Of a DNA stretch of 64,000 nt, positions 36,378 through 46,904 are shown piece by piece. The notes under the pieces were generated by a model. That model was given only the letters and a program-made list of their open reading frames with translations, was not told the origin of the DNA and did not search any database. How positions within the stretch are numbered: the first letter of the stretch is position 1; each line of letters opens with the position of its first letter. The translations under genes and the position numbers were made by a program. Origin of the DNA: Distichodus sexfasciatus (Eukaryota > Chordata > Actinopteri > Characiformes > Distichodontidae); the NCBI GenBank assembly GCA_032718565.1, contig JAVGVS010000187.1, positions 46,001 through 110,000 on the forward strand. Direction: 5' to 3'.

Positions 36378-39300
36378 ACAGATGCTCAAATTCTCAACTA
36401 ATGTGTGTATTGTGAGTAGAATTCTGGTTGTTTTTTAACAGCTAAAATATATTTTACGATTTCACAGAACTGTAGCAATTTAGTGAGTAATGGTGCTTGT
36501 GCACGCTCACAAACAGCGCGTATACATTGTGAAAAATCTCTCCAAAATACTGTCACATATGAGGGACCAGGTCTTGCCTTGAAAACCTTGTGCGTCACTA
36601 ATAAGCATCCGTGTGAAACACAAGCGGAGCATGCTCCAGCTATCATTTTTTGTAATCCAACTATTTGAGTTATTCGAATAATCGTTTCAGCCCTAGAAAC
36701 AGAAAAGGCAAACAACCTACTGGATGTTAGAGCTAAGATAACAGAAAGCGTACCGACACCATGGCCAAAAAACTGCGATACGTACCAAACACTGTACCGC
36801 TGCACCCCATAGCACAGTTCGTTTCCCTACAGTAACTGTTCCATGCTCATTGTTAGTAACTCAGTTCAGGACAGGTGGGAGTCTCTAGGTACCTTTGTTC
36901 TTTGGTTTGCTCTGACTGCCAGACTTATCGCTGCTCCCTCTCGAGGTAAAGCTGGGTTTGGACAGCCTGGGATCCTGCAAGGAATACTCTGGAAAACACA
37001 CACAGTCCTCAATTAATATCCAGCCTGTATACAGGGTTGCCAATTCTCACACATTAAGCAAGAATCTCACTCTTCTTATAGTTCTTAAAATTCTTCATTC
37101 ATATGCTGAGTTGATCACTAGACTAGACAAGAAAATTACTTCTGAATCACTAGACACAAGCTCTAGTTGTAAATGGGCTCTAAACTGCATTCATTGCAGG
37201 TAAACTGTCTCGCGCGTCATCTTTGCAATTTCCCACCCAATTGCTGCCATTACGTCGGTCTCCCTATCCGTCATCTTTGGTATAAAGTCATCTCCGAAAT
37301 GAAATTTTTGGCCAACACCGAAAATGAGGAAACACTTGCCCAAAAAGCCAAACGGCAAAAGAAATTGTGCCAATTTTTTTATACCGTTGTTGTTATGGAT
37401 GGGACTGTGTGAACTTATCTCACTAAAGTCAAGGCATTGCAGTTGCATAAATTAATATTCATGCTACAAAGAATAAATCAATTACAAAACTGTAAACTTA
37501 ACTCTGAATGCTGACATTCCAACAATGCACAACATAAAATAATAAACAATAAAACGCTTTACTTGGTCTCACTCTTGAATAGACTACAGGTCTATAACCG
37601 ACTGCTGAAATACTGTTTATCTTCTCTCATAAAACAAGTCAAGTACATTTTAACATTGCACAACAAATGTGAACAGTTATTAATAAATTACTTTATATTA
37701 CTTATTTTAGCTTTATGTAAAAGTGCTGGAACTGTAGATGTAACTGCTAGAAGTAGTAAGAACAGTGTCTGTTTTATTGACGTGCGGGGTTTTTATCTTG
37801 CAGAGACATTCTATGGCTTAGTACTGTGAAGCAAAATAAGGTTAGTGCCAGACGGAAATACTTCTTTATTAATTTGGTGTCCATCGGGGTACAGAATAAA
37901 TTATTTGATAAAAATGGAATGGAAAAAATATTTAAAAATGAGAAAATACTAAAGTCTTGGGCCAGTTTGGACTCATTTTGGCGTATAAATTGAGCTGCTT
38001 TTGGGCTATCCAAAATGTCTATATCTTGCCTACTGATAACATCACTTCGTAGAAAGTGAGTTCCATCACAGCTAGAGTCCAATGGACGGAAATCCGTTGT
38101 AGCGTCCGAGAACTCTGCCTGTATTTTAGAAACCTTTCTGCAACAGGCTGCAGACATTGGAATGCGAGTATCTGCCTCGCTTTGGTTTGACTTTGACCAT
38201 GTAAAGGCTGAGAGTCTCCAAAAGCCACTTCTTGCTTTTTTATTTAGATTTTTCTTGAATTGGTCACATCACATGACCACATCCAAGTCTTTCGGCCAAA
38301 TTTTCGGTGCATATCTAGTATAAAGTTGTTCAGAGCCAGTAGGTGAGTGTTCGGTGTGAAATCGACGATTATTAAGGTAAGAAAAATATCCTTCTTTAAA
38401 ACAATTCTGTGTAACAACACAGACACGTACTCAACTCTACTTTACCGATCGTTGTCTGAATATAAAGCCGTATCATGTGTTCTTTGCGTGGCAAGCAGAC
38501 GATAACCTTTGTGTAGGCAGAGACGTTCAGCTAGCTAGCCCTCGGACTGTGCTAACGTTAGAGTACGCGGCAAAATGGAGGATCACGACGGTATTACACT
38601 AAAATAAAACAGGGTTGATAACGAATTTACTTTTAAACAGCCCTAACCCAGAAGTGACGGAAAGCGCGCCCCCAAGGCCTGGACATCCGAATGTCTCACT
38701 CCTGCCAACTGACCAAAGTTGGCAACCCTGTTCTCATAAGGATAGAAAACGTACAGTAAGCTGAAGGGAAATATGCATGAAAACGCCACTGTGACCGCTC
38801 AAGTTTTGTAGCTGTTACATGAAAATCGCCCGAGTAGAAAGACTTTATTAAAATGCGCTGAAGTGAATGGGGAAAGAACGCGGGATGATACGAGCAGCAA
38901 AAAGAAGAGTGCGGGTCAAAATAGGTCCATATGCGTGTTCAGTAAGGTGTCCTGAGGTGTCATGCGAGAAAAAGGTGAAGGAAAGTTTTTGTGTCCCGAA
39001 TTCCATGTATTCTTAATGAGAGAAAACAAATGGAGAAAAATAGGCGACGAAAAAAGGATGAAAAAGACGAGTGCGGGTTGTGACCGTCACAGATATGGGA
39101 AGAGGCTCGTGGGGCCTCGAAATCACCTCAATTTTGGTGGCTTTGTGAAGAATGGCAGCCGTGCGCTAAAGCACAGAAATTTACGCTCATGTTAGTCTAG
39201 GGTGAAAAAAAATATGAATGGAAAAATGGACAGAACTGTCAAAAACACAAGCACCGCTATGTGTCACATGTTTAAGAGTTGGAATGAAGTTTCTAGCACA

Positions 39301-42300
39301 AAAACTGCAGGAGGAGTAGGGGTTGGAAATAAAAATCAGATAACGATGCAGGAGTCAGATATACGGAGGACAAAGCTGACACACACACACACGAAAACAA
39401 GCCATTCAGACAAAAGAGCTACTGTTTATGGCTTAACAACAGAATTACACACACACAGTCCTGCCACTGTGACATCATTACATGTGCATGTGTTGGCTTA
39501 AACTAACTACTGACTCCCTTCTTGCAACGCAGAAGAACACACCCATACGCACCACGCATGACTAGAACGAAGACGGCAACAACCCTCTCTTTACACACTC
39601 CCACAAAATAAAAGACACATTTATCCTCCAAGCCTGAACACTACATGAACGTTTCAAGCAGGAATAACTCCCAGACATCACAGACATTAAAGAAAACACA
39701 CTCGGATAAGCAGCCGGGGAAAAAGGCCGACACTCACCTGACATGACGTCGCAGATGGGCACCAGGCGGGTGTGCTCGAGGCTGGCGAAATTGCACAGCA
39801 GTTTGCCGTCGATCACCCCGTCCCAGTCGCCGATGGGATTGTCCTGAGGGCGAGACGTACAGCACCCTATTACTGACGCTGTCTAGCTCATCCCGCACAA
39901 CCTGCACTTACGTCCTAACCACTGGCAATTTAGGGCCCTGAATACACAAACACAAAGCGGCCAACTCGTGGTCCTTTTCACGTCTCCCACCCACTTTGCT
40001 CCTCTTGACCCTAAGCCAATCGCAACTTGCCTTTCCTTCTCCGCTATACCATAAATATGGCTTATTTTATGCTTTTCAGATGAATTTTTCAGCTCGACCA
40101 CAGGCCCATATTCCAAAATTTTAAGCAACCAAAACTAAGCTTAAATGAACAGCATCCCTAAGAAAACTGAAACCCCATCAACTCTGAATGACTGAATTCC
40201 ATCCTAAAATCGCTCCAACGTTCATCCTTTGCTCCTAAAAACCAGAATCGGTCGTCCGTGCTGGCGGCTAGTGCAGTTCTGCTAGAGACTGTAGGGTTGG
40301 GTCTGAGAGGAGTGGTGAGACTTTGTGCGATGGTGGTGTCTTGTCCAAGTATTTGGCAACGTGCCACAAAGCTGGTCATACTCTCACCCCCTTTCTCTAT
40401 CTCTCTTTCACTCAGTCCCTCGATCCTTTCATCCCTCCATCCCTCCATCCGCCCTCTCTAAAGCGTGACTGTTCTTTTGTTTCGGGCCGCCAGGGAGTGG
40501 GCCGCTAGTCGACGGCCAGGACGACAGCAACGCGCGGAGAGCGAAAGTTGAAAGAATTAATGTGGAACTGTGTCTGCGATTTAAATATGGTAGCCAGTCT
40601 GGTTTTTTAAAAACAAGTTTAACCAATATTGGTGAATATTAAAGGCCCAAAAACATTGTTATAACTAAGATTAAAAAAATAAACATTTACACTGCAAAAA
40701 ATCTGTAAAACATTATCATTCCATTGCATTTCTTACTGAAACTTACCATATCAACGCCGACATAGTAACCCAAGGTCTCATTGCCGGGTAAGAGGTCGCA
40801 GAAGATGACTGTTCCTCGTTCCGGGCCCTCGCGGGTCTGCACCAAGACGCGAGAGTTGATCTCCAGCGGCGGGTAATCTCCTTCCTCGGCCGGGTCGTTT
40901 TCCACCAGGCCCACGGAGTCCATGTCCAGCTCGTCGTCCTCCCAGAGCTCCAGTTTATCAAGTGCTACGAAGACTCCGCACTCGTCTTCACAGCGAAAGA
41001 GCTGCTGGCCTTGGTACGAGCCCTCCGTAAAACCCTGACCACGGCCCTCCTCCTGGGAGAGAACGACGGTGAAGAAACACACAGTTAAAAACTTTTATAC
41101 TCCATATTCAACATATACACTTGCTAGAGGTTGTACTTTTGTAATAAACATAGTCCCAAAGGTAAGAAAAGAAAGAAAGACGTTGGTGGTCTGAATGACT
41201 GAAACCTAGTGTTGCTAACTTAATTTTGCGGAGTTTGAATCTCAGGAACCACTGTCGGGACTGGAACAAAAACAGCGATGGCTTATGACACCAACTATCA
41301 GTGTAAATTAGAGCTTCAACAACTAATCGATTAAATCGATTAAGATATTTGGCAACTAATTTAATAATCGATTAGTTGGGTCTATGTTATACGTAAGTAC
41401 AGTGGGGGCAGTAAGCTAACCAAAGCTGTGGTGGCAGTAAAGCACCATTAAGCTGGACGCCGAAAACCATAGAAGAAGAACAAGAAGGAGACGAGAACCA
41501 GTGCTGTGTCTTTTCACAAAAAATGAAGTAATTACATTTGTTAGCGCACACGACACATTCACTTAAGAGTTCAAGTTTAGTCAAATCTTCCCATTTATTA
41601 TTATTTTTAGATGATAAAAATTTACTTGATATTTTCAGTGTTTATTCTTGACGCGTGTTCACCACGTTACTGTGACGCAACTCTCATGTGTAACACCATC
41701 TTGCAGAAAGATGTAGTTCAAGATGTAGTCAAAAATTAATTACAGGCCAAAATGAGTCCAAATTGACTAAAAATGACCAGAACTTTGCCATTTCTTCATT
41801 TTCAACTAATCAGAATTTTTGTTAGAAAGTAAAAAATATAGAAAAATAGAAAAAGCCTGTTAGGTTTATTAAAAAATGCTGGAAATGAATTTTTCCCCCG
41901 TTTATTCAATTAAAAACCGATTAACTGAAAAAATAATCAGCAGATTAATCGATTATCAAAATAATCATTATTTGCAGCCCTAGTGTAAATAAAAAGTTAT
42001 TGCTGTTCATTTGGAATATAAACAAGTTTCAACTTGCTACTAAACAATGCATTGCAACGTCTTTCTGATTTCTTTGATGACGCAACAGTGTGACGACAAA
42101 CTGCTGAAGTTGCTTCCCGATTGGAATCTGATTCCACACTTAAGTCCACGAACCAGAACGGACACAGGTCTTGGCTATCTGACTCACCCACAGCACCTCA
42201 GATAACATGATATTCATTAGGTGATAAGTCACTCAAGAAAGACAGGACACCACTACGGTTTAGGCATTAAGCAGCGATGGTACGAATGATTAAATCACAG

Positions 42301-45300
42301 CATATCCATGAACAGCATTCAGCATACACTTTTAGGACGTTCATTTCATAATTTCAGGGACAGTCTCCCTGAGAACAACTTGGGGTGGGTTAAGGGTCTT
42401 GCTCAGGGACCCAAGGATGGTAGTAGTGGAGGCAGCATTCGAACACATAACCTCTGGATCCAGATGTGACCACACCACCCAAAAACGCTTACTGAAATCA
42501 TAATGAAATATAACTTCAAGCAGCGATTACGCGGTCCATGCAGTTTGCAGCTTTATCAGTTTTTGACGAATCGAAGTGGACAGACATTGAAAAATGACAT
42601 GTTTCATCCTTTTATCTAGGGTGCTACGGTTCAAAACTTATTAGGCAAAACACAAAATAGCTTATTATAGCGCCACCAACTGGCAGAGTGGTGCAATTTT
42701 TTTTGCCTGAGTAGTAGGAGGGGTACCAGACCTACCTACCAAATTTCAAAGCTGTAGCCCACCCAGAGCCGGATTTCCATGACACTCAGTGTGTGGCATT
42801 GCAGTCCTATGCCAAGCCCACCACATTTATTTGTATATTACAGCCAAATGAAGACCTAAATTACAAACGTGCTCGATAATCATTAAAGAAGAGTGTATTG
42901 GGATTCAAATGATACCAGTTGCATGCAGATTGGACAAAAATCCAGGGACTAGTTCGCAAAAGATGGTTTTGCATATTATGCAAATTAGCAAAAAATCAAA
43001 TATGGCAGAAATAGATGCGAGGGTCTAAAATATTCGTCTTGACCCAAGGAATAAGATGGTATAAGATTTTTGAGAATCGGAGCTACGGTGCAAAAGTTAT
43101 TAGGCAAAATGCATTTTTTGGGGGGGGGAGACGCAAAATAGCTTATATTGGTGCATTTTTTTTTTTTTGCCTGAGTAGTGGGTGGGGTACCGGACCTACC
43201 TGCCAAATTTCAAAGCTGTAGGTCTTACAGTTTTTTCTCCACAACACATTTTAAGGCAGGAAAAAAAAAAGGGCCCGATTCCAATAGGGTTCCACGCAGT
43301 GTTCCACTGCATGGCCCCCTAATAAGAGCTAAAGGGCACATTACGTACAGCTGTGCCTTCATCATCGTCTAAACTCCAACAGTGCAAACCACAAATGTTT
43401 AAACCTGTAATGGAAATTTAAGCAAGACTAATATTAGACCTCAACAAAACAACAGCAAGTATTTCTACACTACGCAGAACATTCCCTGATGTGCACCCTG
43501 GAGAAAACTGAGCAATTCTAATTATGCCTTTTGAAGCCTACAACAATATGCCACAAGTCATGAAACACAGCAGGAGCTTCCTCCAAGTACAGACTACGCC
43601 TGGCACAAAAAACAAACATTCCTGCTGTAATGACAGTCCATGCCGGTTTTACGTCCCAGGATTCCAGAGCAGCTTCCACACAAAGAGACAGAGCAGTGGG
43701 ACGGAAGGATGGATGGATAGATACTGTGTGTCCTGAACCCGCTGTGCCAGCCCCCGCCACGAGCCACAAACCAAGTATTGTCCCGAGTCACGGCCTTTTA
43801 GTGCAGCCATCCGAAATTCATTTCTGTCCGTCTCCCTGCGTCGCAAAACTAACGCAACCCCATGAGAGACTCGCTTATTTTGGGACCTCTCCGCAGGACG
43901 CACGTAATTGCAAAGAGTAATTTCTGTCTCATGTGGTAGAAATGATTAGGGTTGCACTTACCTCTAAGTACATCTGTTTTGTGAAAATGCAAAAATTCAT
44001 ATCAAAATAAATGGACCGTATGGTCTGTAAAGCAAGGTTTCACCTAGGAAATTTACCCTGTGCAGATCGTGCAGGGGGAACCTACCTAAACTTTCTGCAT
44101 TATGGTGAAACTAAGGTTAAGTGTGTGTGCAAATCTGCATACTTCAAATGTAAATTTTCATTCAGCTCCTTACCAGTAGCTCCACGCCGAACCATATCCC
44201 CGAGAGCGCTCGGTCAGGCAGGAGAGCCCCCTTGAACCTGACTACGCCGGGCAGCGGTTCGTCTCCGGAGCGCAGCTGCACACGGACCTTGGACCCGCAG
44301 TCGATCTCGCGCGCCCGCTCCAGCCTGGGCTTGTTGCAGAGCAGGCCGTAGCGCTCCTCGCAGTTGGTGATGGGGAAGAGCAGTTCGGCCAGCTTCTCGT
44401 CCAGCTCCAGCGTGTCGCGCTCGTCAACGCTGGCCACCACGTTGGTCTGGTCGAGGATGCGCAGGCTGCGTTTGCCCTTACTGGGGGGCAGCGGCCGGCC
44501 CAGGCTGTTGCGCTCCTGGCAGGCTTGGCCCAGGCTGCCTCGCGGGATGCGGAGCGTCTTTTGGGGTGGTTTCTCCACCACGCATTCTTTCACCACCATG
44601 TAGAAGCGCCAGTCGTCGCGGAAGCCGCCCGGGGGCTTCTCCTGGCTCCAGAGGGACGAGCTCATGGCTGCATTGCCGGCCGGGTGACGGGGTGGCGGGG
44701 GCAGAAAGGAAGGTTCGGGAATGTCAAGAGGTCAGAAGAGCAACATTTGCATGATCTTTTAGTGGACAGGATGAAACATCACATACTGAAAAAGACAAAA
44801 AAGGAAGAGAGTGACACGTTTGCATTCATGTCGTTGTGGGACAGATTCTAGAAGGAGGAAGCTACGTATGTTAAATTTACATTGACACAAGTCTCCAAAA
44901 CAACATTTCCACTCAACAGAAGGCCCATAGCTATTCTCTAATGAATGCAACAAAACAGGTTAAACTACATACAGAAGAAGAGAGTGAAATTGAGATGTCA
45001 AACTGCATGAATTAGATATAAGCACTAGGGCCCCATTGAGAACTGGTTTTACCGTATAACGTTTAGCAAAAAGCAGACGCCTAAATATTTATAGAAGGAG
45101 AAATGCAGAGTTGGGATGCTACTAGAGGGAAAAGATGAACAATAAGCAACCCCATAAAACAGTTCAAAACACATTTAATCTTATCGTTTGTAATCCATAT
45201 TTTGGCAATATTTTAAAGGACAAACAAAACACTGTAAATATCTAACTGAATCTCATACACAACTTTGGATGTTGACTCAAATATACCCAAAAATATTTGA

Positions 45301-46900
45301 ATGGCTAAAAAAAAACCCCAGTTATATAGCAAGCAAAGGGATCTAAATGGATAACATGAACTAACCTCTCCCGATGCAGCAAGTCAGTTTGGACGGTACC
45401 AGCTAAACCTTTCCACACATTAACTTCGACCCAAACAAGATATATCAAAAATGAACACACTATTTGCATTTTTGGATGCCCTGTGGGGCGGAAGACAAAA
45501 GCCAGGGGATTTCACATAAACAAATACAAACTATCTTCCTTCTCATTGATGACTAATCGTTATCAACAAAAGGGCTGACCAATACCTGAACAAAACCAGC
45601 AATACCTTCCTTCCCAACCTCAACGTCAAAGATCTTGAAGGCTAAACTTCATCCCAGTTGGGGTCACTGGGACCGCCAATAGACCGCAGGGTCACCTTGA
45701 GTTAATTAACCTATAGGGCATGTTTTTGTATGATTAAACCCGAAGAATTTCCACATGAACACGGGGTAGCACACAAACTCCACACAGAAATCCCCCACGG
45801 CCGACCCGAGGAACGAACCCAGGAACTTCTCGGTGTGTGGTGACAGCACCGTGCAGTCTCCTTTGGTTCAATATGAATATGTTTAGTGTAACTTCATCAA
45901 TAGTTGTGTCATGTGTGCAAGCCTGGGCAGAGGCGCAGGTAAGTGGGGGTAAGTCTGGACGATTCATGGGGCCCAGCATTCCGGGGGGGCCCACAAAAGC
46001 CCAGCTGTCTGTGTTGGTGCGGTCTGGGGGGAGCACGGGGCCCAAAATTGCTAGTGGTGCCCCTGAGCCCGGGTACCCTCTTTTTGTTATCATAACGTAT
46101 AATGTACCCGGGCTTGATTACATTCAAGTTTAACATTATGTAATAAGACAATACTTACAACAGTAACTGCGCTAAATATTCCAAAATCACTTATTAGTAC
46201 TACAGACCACACTCTCAGGGAAACTGTCCCTGTAATTTAGGGTTAGCACGTCTGCTAAATGCTGTAAATGTAATATGAAGCATAAATCCTTCACATGAAA
46301 CCAGCGTAACGCGGGGTTTAGATAGAGACTACGAAAACAGCTGCCTCTGACGATACCTGACAAACGTTTTCCCTGAATATGAATAACAAATTTCATGACA
46401 TTTATTGAAATACACTCTGAAAGTGTCAGTCAATAGGTTAGTACTGGACTAAAGACTTAAACCAAAACCTACATGTGTCTGAGGATGACTTCACATTAAA
46501 TGCTGAGATGCGTTAAATACGCAGCGCCGCAGCTGAATCGGAAGACCGGCGTCACAACGCTTTAAACGTCTATTTAAACCTCTTCATGTTGTATCCCGTT
46601 TTCAACTAGGCTTTAAACTCTTACACCCGTTTCTCAAGTTGTCAGTTCTGTTAAGTTATGACACCAGCCGAATAATGTGATACAAAATTGGGACATTCAA
46701 CAGATTCTTCGGAGCAACGCTATGCAGCTGATGACGTTAGCTAGCTCAGCTATGCTAAGCTCACCCGAAACAAACCGCAGTTGTTTTACCTGACGAGGCT
46801 TCACTGGCGGCAGCACCTTCATGCAGCTCCTCCGCGAAAGAAAAACTTGAAAAAGTCGACGCAGTCCATTAACAGTTTAGTCAGGTTGAGGTGAGGTGAG
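23483..46900 (-). CDS. cyld: CYLD, ubiquitin-specific lysine-63/M1 deubiquitinase (spliced gene)
   Basis: CYLD removes K63- and Met1-linked ubiquitin from NEMO, TRAF2/6, RIPK1 and RIPK2 in the cytoplasm and damps NF-kB and JNK signalling. Sixteen coding exons join in phase to 959 codons (human 956): 44665-44174, 41052-40747, 39843-39738, 36988-36893, 35113-34997, 34019-33610, 33322-33157, 32985-32844, 32725-32603, 32519-32428, 32211-32145, 31898-31766, 31697-31589, 31354-31236, 24954-24738, 23667-23483. A noncoding first exon ends at 46,790. Three CAP-Gly domains lie at about 128-205, 230-305 and 473-548. The USP catalytic Cys is about residue 604 in GHYNSCYLDS and the His about 874 in IETSHYVAFV. 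A Cys-rich B-box-like zinc module (CRICGG...CETCNAQ) lies at about 790-826. The C-terminus MCMYQSPTMSLYK is near identical to human from memory. Oddities are a polyglutamine run at 443-450 and a GC donor after coding exon 14. Neighbour NOD2 lies upstream in the same orientation, as in mammals. Confidence 0.97.
23668..24737 (-). other. cyld intron 15, no gene inside
   Basis: About 1.07 kb between the last two coding exons. A/T-rich, no recognised repeat family. Confidence 0.8.
24738..24954 (-). CDS. cyld: cyld coding exon 15 with catalytic His
   Basis: Encodes VHLHPRRKIHRYSKL to FFDSMADRD, including IETSHYVAFV with the USP catalytic histidine (about 874) and the FFDSMAD segment. Acceptor TTTGCAG before GTCCAT, donor GTATGC. 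It starts in phase 0 directly after Gln of exon 14. Confidence 0.96.
25080..25210. repeat. Degenerate 'GTCCTTAGAAAGTAAG' repeat units
   Basis: Four to five imperfect units of roughly 25-32 bp with core GTC(C/T)TT(A)GAAA(G/C)TAAGTC lie between the exon 15 acceptor and the large array. They are distinct from the array unit. Confidence 0.5.
25215..29060. repeat. 3.9 kb minisatellite of self-complementary units (cyld intron 14)
   Basis: The unit is about 31 bp, or 39-40 bp when it includes an extra CTCAGCGA segment. Its core is TTTTGTCGCT-TTAT-AGCGACAAAA, a 10-bp perfect inverted repeat with a 4-bp loop, followed by an ACACGA spacer. By eye there are on the order of 100 units. The + strand open frames (LSLYSDKN/FCHFIATK repeats) are by-products of the unit and have no coding evidence. 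Units at about 25,215-26,880 and 28,085-28,340 are clean, 26,900-28,080 are ragged, and 28,340-29,060 are mostly reversed and diverged. Confidence 0.95.
29072..31106. repeat. 2.0 kb TG / TTTCTG low-complexity array (cyld intron 14)
   Basis: The + strand is made of (TG)n blocks joined by TTTC, TTTG, TCTC and TATC, with almost no A and few stop codons. Frames of 250-680 codons therefore run through it on both strands, and they are artefacts. On the CYLD sense strand it reads as CA-rich RNA (ACACACAGAAACACAC). It ends 129 bp inside the intron from the exon 14 donor. Confidence 0.96.
31234..31235 (-). other. GC 5' splice site of cyld intron 14
   Basis: On the sense strand the exon ends GCACAG and the intron starts GCAAGTAAC. 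CAG|GCAAGT is the consensus of GC-AG introns. Splicing here joins ...ETCNAQ to VHLHPRR in phase 0, the same order as the human protein. The nearby GT (GTAACA, 4 bp downstream) would shift the frame. Confidence 0.88.
31236..31354 (-). CDS. cyld: cyld coding exon 14, zinc-binding B-box-like module
   Basis: Encodes TPRECRICGGLAFYECKECYEDPDITAGRIKQFCETCNAQ, with paired CxxC motifs inserted in the USP fold. Acceptor AACATTTCAG. Phase 1 in, phase 0 out through a GC donor. Confidence 0.95.
31589..31697 (-). CDS. cyld: cyld coding exon 13
   Basis: Encodes APSCLIIQMPRFGKDFKMF to ITDLLDD. Acceptor CTGCTGCAG, donor GTGAGT. Part of the USP core. Confidence 0.95.
31766..31898 (-). CDS. cyld: cyld coding exon 12
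   Basis: Encodes SAGQKVQDCYFYQIFMDKK to WSFINSDLKFAE. Acceptor GCTTTCTACAG, donor GTGAGA. Phase 2 in, 0 out. Confidence 0.95.
31911..32006. repeat. GC-rich inverted repeat (hairpin) 12 bp upstream of a cyld acceptor
   Basis: The left arm includes ACTCGGTCAGCCGTTCGGAC (31,920-31,939) and the right arm GGACCAAACGGCTGACCGAG (31,976-31,995). The arms are about 44 bp with roughly 85% pairing and a loop of only a few bases around AATGT. It lies in the 246-bp intron 11 directly beside the polypyrimidine tract of coding exon 12. It could be a tiny palindromic MITE. Confidence 0.85.
32145..32211 (-). CDS. cyld: cyld coding exon 11
   Basis: Encodes DPEEFLNILFHHILRVDPLLKLR. Acceptor CCCGTGTAG, donor GTATGG. 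Phase 1 in, 2 out. Confidence 0.94.
32428..32519 (-). CDS. cyld: cyld coding exon 10
   Basis: Encodes IHGYVCATKIMKLRRILE and NVEAASGFTSEEK. Acceptor GCGCACCAG, donor GTAAAG. Phase 2 in, 1 out. Confidence 0.94.
32603..32725 (-). CDS. cyld: cyld coding exon 9
   Basis: Encodes CLFSFSSVLDTVLLRPKS to LLRTEIVNPLR. Acceptor TTTCTCTTTCAG, donor GTGAGT. Follows the catalytic Cys helix. Confidence 0.95.
32844..32985 (-). CDS. cyld: cyld coding exon 8 with catalytic Cys
   Basis: Encodes AFGGYLSEVVNENTPP to GHYNSCYLDSTLF. The Cys (about 604; human 601) is the USP nucleophile. Acceptor TTTGTGTTACAG, donor GTATTT (weak). Phase 1 in, 2 out. Confidence 0.96.
33157..33322 (-). CDS. cyld: cyld coding exon 7, second half of CAP-Gly 3
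   Basis: Encodes EEECVGCTDGTFKGTRYF to NPIERCNSI. In mammals the third CAP-Gly binds NEMO. Acceptor TTTGCGTAG, donor GTAAGA. Confidence 0.95.
33610..34019 (-). CDS. cyld: cyld coding exon 6, serine-rich linker, polyQ and CAP-Gly 3 start
   Basis: Encodes residues 373-509. It contains NKFHSLPFSLSRKTGPNGS and SHGPLSLSVQSVMGE (matching the mammalian IKK-phosphorylated serine cluster), eight glutamines, a proline-rich stretch, and GLEVGSLVEVKENPPLCGVI, the start of CAP-Gly 3. Acceptor TTCTGTTAAG, donor GTGAGT. Confidence 0.95.
33787..33810 (-). repeat. cyld: Coding (CAG)8 in cyld
   Basis: Eight perfect CAG codons on the sense strand encode Gln 443-450 of the predicted protein, between GE and EVPPP. 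Confidence 0.95.
34997..35113 (-). CDS. cyld: cyld coding exon 5
   Basis: Encodes LGLQAANRSKSEFYYTLNGS to KSTWYIDE. Acceptor at TTATTCAG (needed for phase 1), donor GTAATC. A second AG 15 bp downstream would shift the frame. Confidence 0.9.
35380..36700. mobile_element. Repeat-rich intron 4: GA tract, TCGATTA-type hAT-like DNA, GATA repeat
   Basis: GA tract at 35,392-35,422. ACAACCAGAATTCTACTCAC (36,043) is mirrored by GTGAGTAGAATTCTGGTTGT (36,412), which gives an inverted repeat. (GATA)n lies at 36,329-36,376. The phrase AAATGAGTCCAAATTTAC near 36,205 recurs at 41,749 and, reversed, at 37,965. Non-autonomous DNA element remnants. Confidence 0.55.
36893..36988 (-). CDS. cyld: cyld coding exon 4
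   Basis: Encodes EYSLQDPRLSKPSFTSRG and SSDKSGSQSKPKNK, the less conserved linker between CAP-Gly 2 and 3. Acceptor TGTGTTTTCCAG, donor GTACCT. Phase 1 in and out, 96 bp, so skipping would keep the frame. Confidence 0.9.
37032..38730. mobile_element. 1.7 kb TIR element in cyld intron 3
   Basis: It begins CAGGGTTGCCAATTCTCAC and ends AAAGTTGGCAACCCTG, a terminal inverted repeat of about 13 bp, followed inside each end by further GAGTGAGAC-type similarity. No intact transposase frame was found. Inside it, 37,840-38,160 shares words with 36,200 and 41,750. Confidence 0.6.
38795..39245 (-). mobile_element. Palindromic MITE family A, reverse copy
   Basis: GACCGCTCAAGTTTTGTAGC (38,791), GCTGAAGTGAATGGGGAAAG (38,857) and GAGTGCGGGT (39,069) match 15,172-15,300. 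Its end GGAAAAATGGACAGAACTGT mirrors 6,519-6,535 and 15,599. Confidence 0.6.
39738..39843 (-). CDS. cyld: cyld coding exon 3, end of CAP-Gly 2
   Basis: Encodes DNPIGDWDGVIDGKLLCNF to PICDVMS. Acceptor CGCCCTCAG, donor GTGAGT. Phase 0 in, 1 out. Confidence 0.94.
40747..41052 (-). CDS. cyld: cyld coding exon 2, CAP-Gly 1 end and CAP-Gly 2 start
   Basis: Encodes EEGRGQGFTEGSYQG to LGYYVGVDM (102 codons). Acceptor TTCTCTCCCAG, donor GTAAGT. Confidence 0.96.
41305..41990. mobile_element. hAT-like MITE ('TAATCGATTA' ends) in cyld intron 1
   Basis: The left end AACTAATCGATTAAATCG and the right end GATTAATCGATTATC then TTTGCAGCCCTAG face each other about 650 bp apart. This is the common TAATCGATTA class of fish non-autonomous elements. 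Confidence 0.6.
42340..42475 (-). mobile_element. Tail repeat, reverse copy
   Basis: It contains GGGACAGTCTCCCTGAG, AAGGGTCTTGCTCAGGGACC and GATGGTAGTAG, the reverse of the block at 14,080-14,350. Confidence 0.55.
42610..43330 (+). mobile_element. Two partial direct copies of an interspersed repeat
   Basis: Copy 1 (42,625-42,765) and copy 2 (43,080-43,330) share ACTTATTAGGCAAAA-type, TTTTGCCTGAGTAGT and CCAAATTTCAAAGCTGTAG. Copy 2 continues to GATTCCAATAGGGTTCCACG and CCACTGCATGGCCCCCTAAT, a phrase frequent in fish genomes. The family name is unknown to me. Confidence 0.6.
44174..44665 (-). CDS. cyld: cyld coding exon 1, start codon and CAP-Gly 1
   Basis: ATG at 44,665 in context CAGCCATGAG begins MSSSLWSQEKPPGG; the human protein starts MSSGLWSQEK. 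It runs to SGIWFGVELL, donor GTAAGG, 164 codons. A likely 3' splice site AATGCAG lies 2 bp before ATG. GC-rich third positions. Confidence 0.97.
45650..45850 (-). mobile_element. SINE family 2, reverse copy
   Basis: On the reverse strand it reads a tRNA-like GGTTCGTTCCTCGGG region (+ strand 45,805-45,820), then GTGTGGAGTTTGTGTGC and a 3' part. It lies in the intron between the 5' noncoding exon and coding exon 1. Confidence 0.55.
46790..46900 (-). other. cyld: cyld 5' noncoding exon and promoter area
   Basis: The sense strand reads GAAGCCTCGTCAG|GTAAAAC, a good donor, after a GC-balanced leader with GGTGAGGTGAGGTGAGG upstream at about 46,888-46,908. The upper boundary and TSS are guesses. 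Vertebrate CYLD is known to start with noncoding exon(s). Confidence 0.55.
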
Positions 46901-46904
46901 GTGA

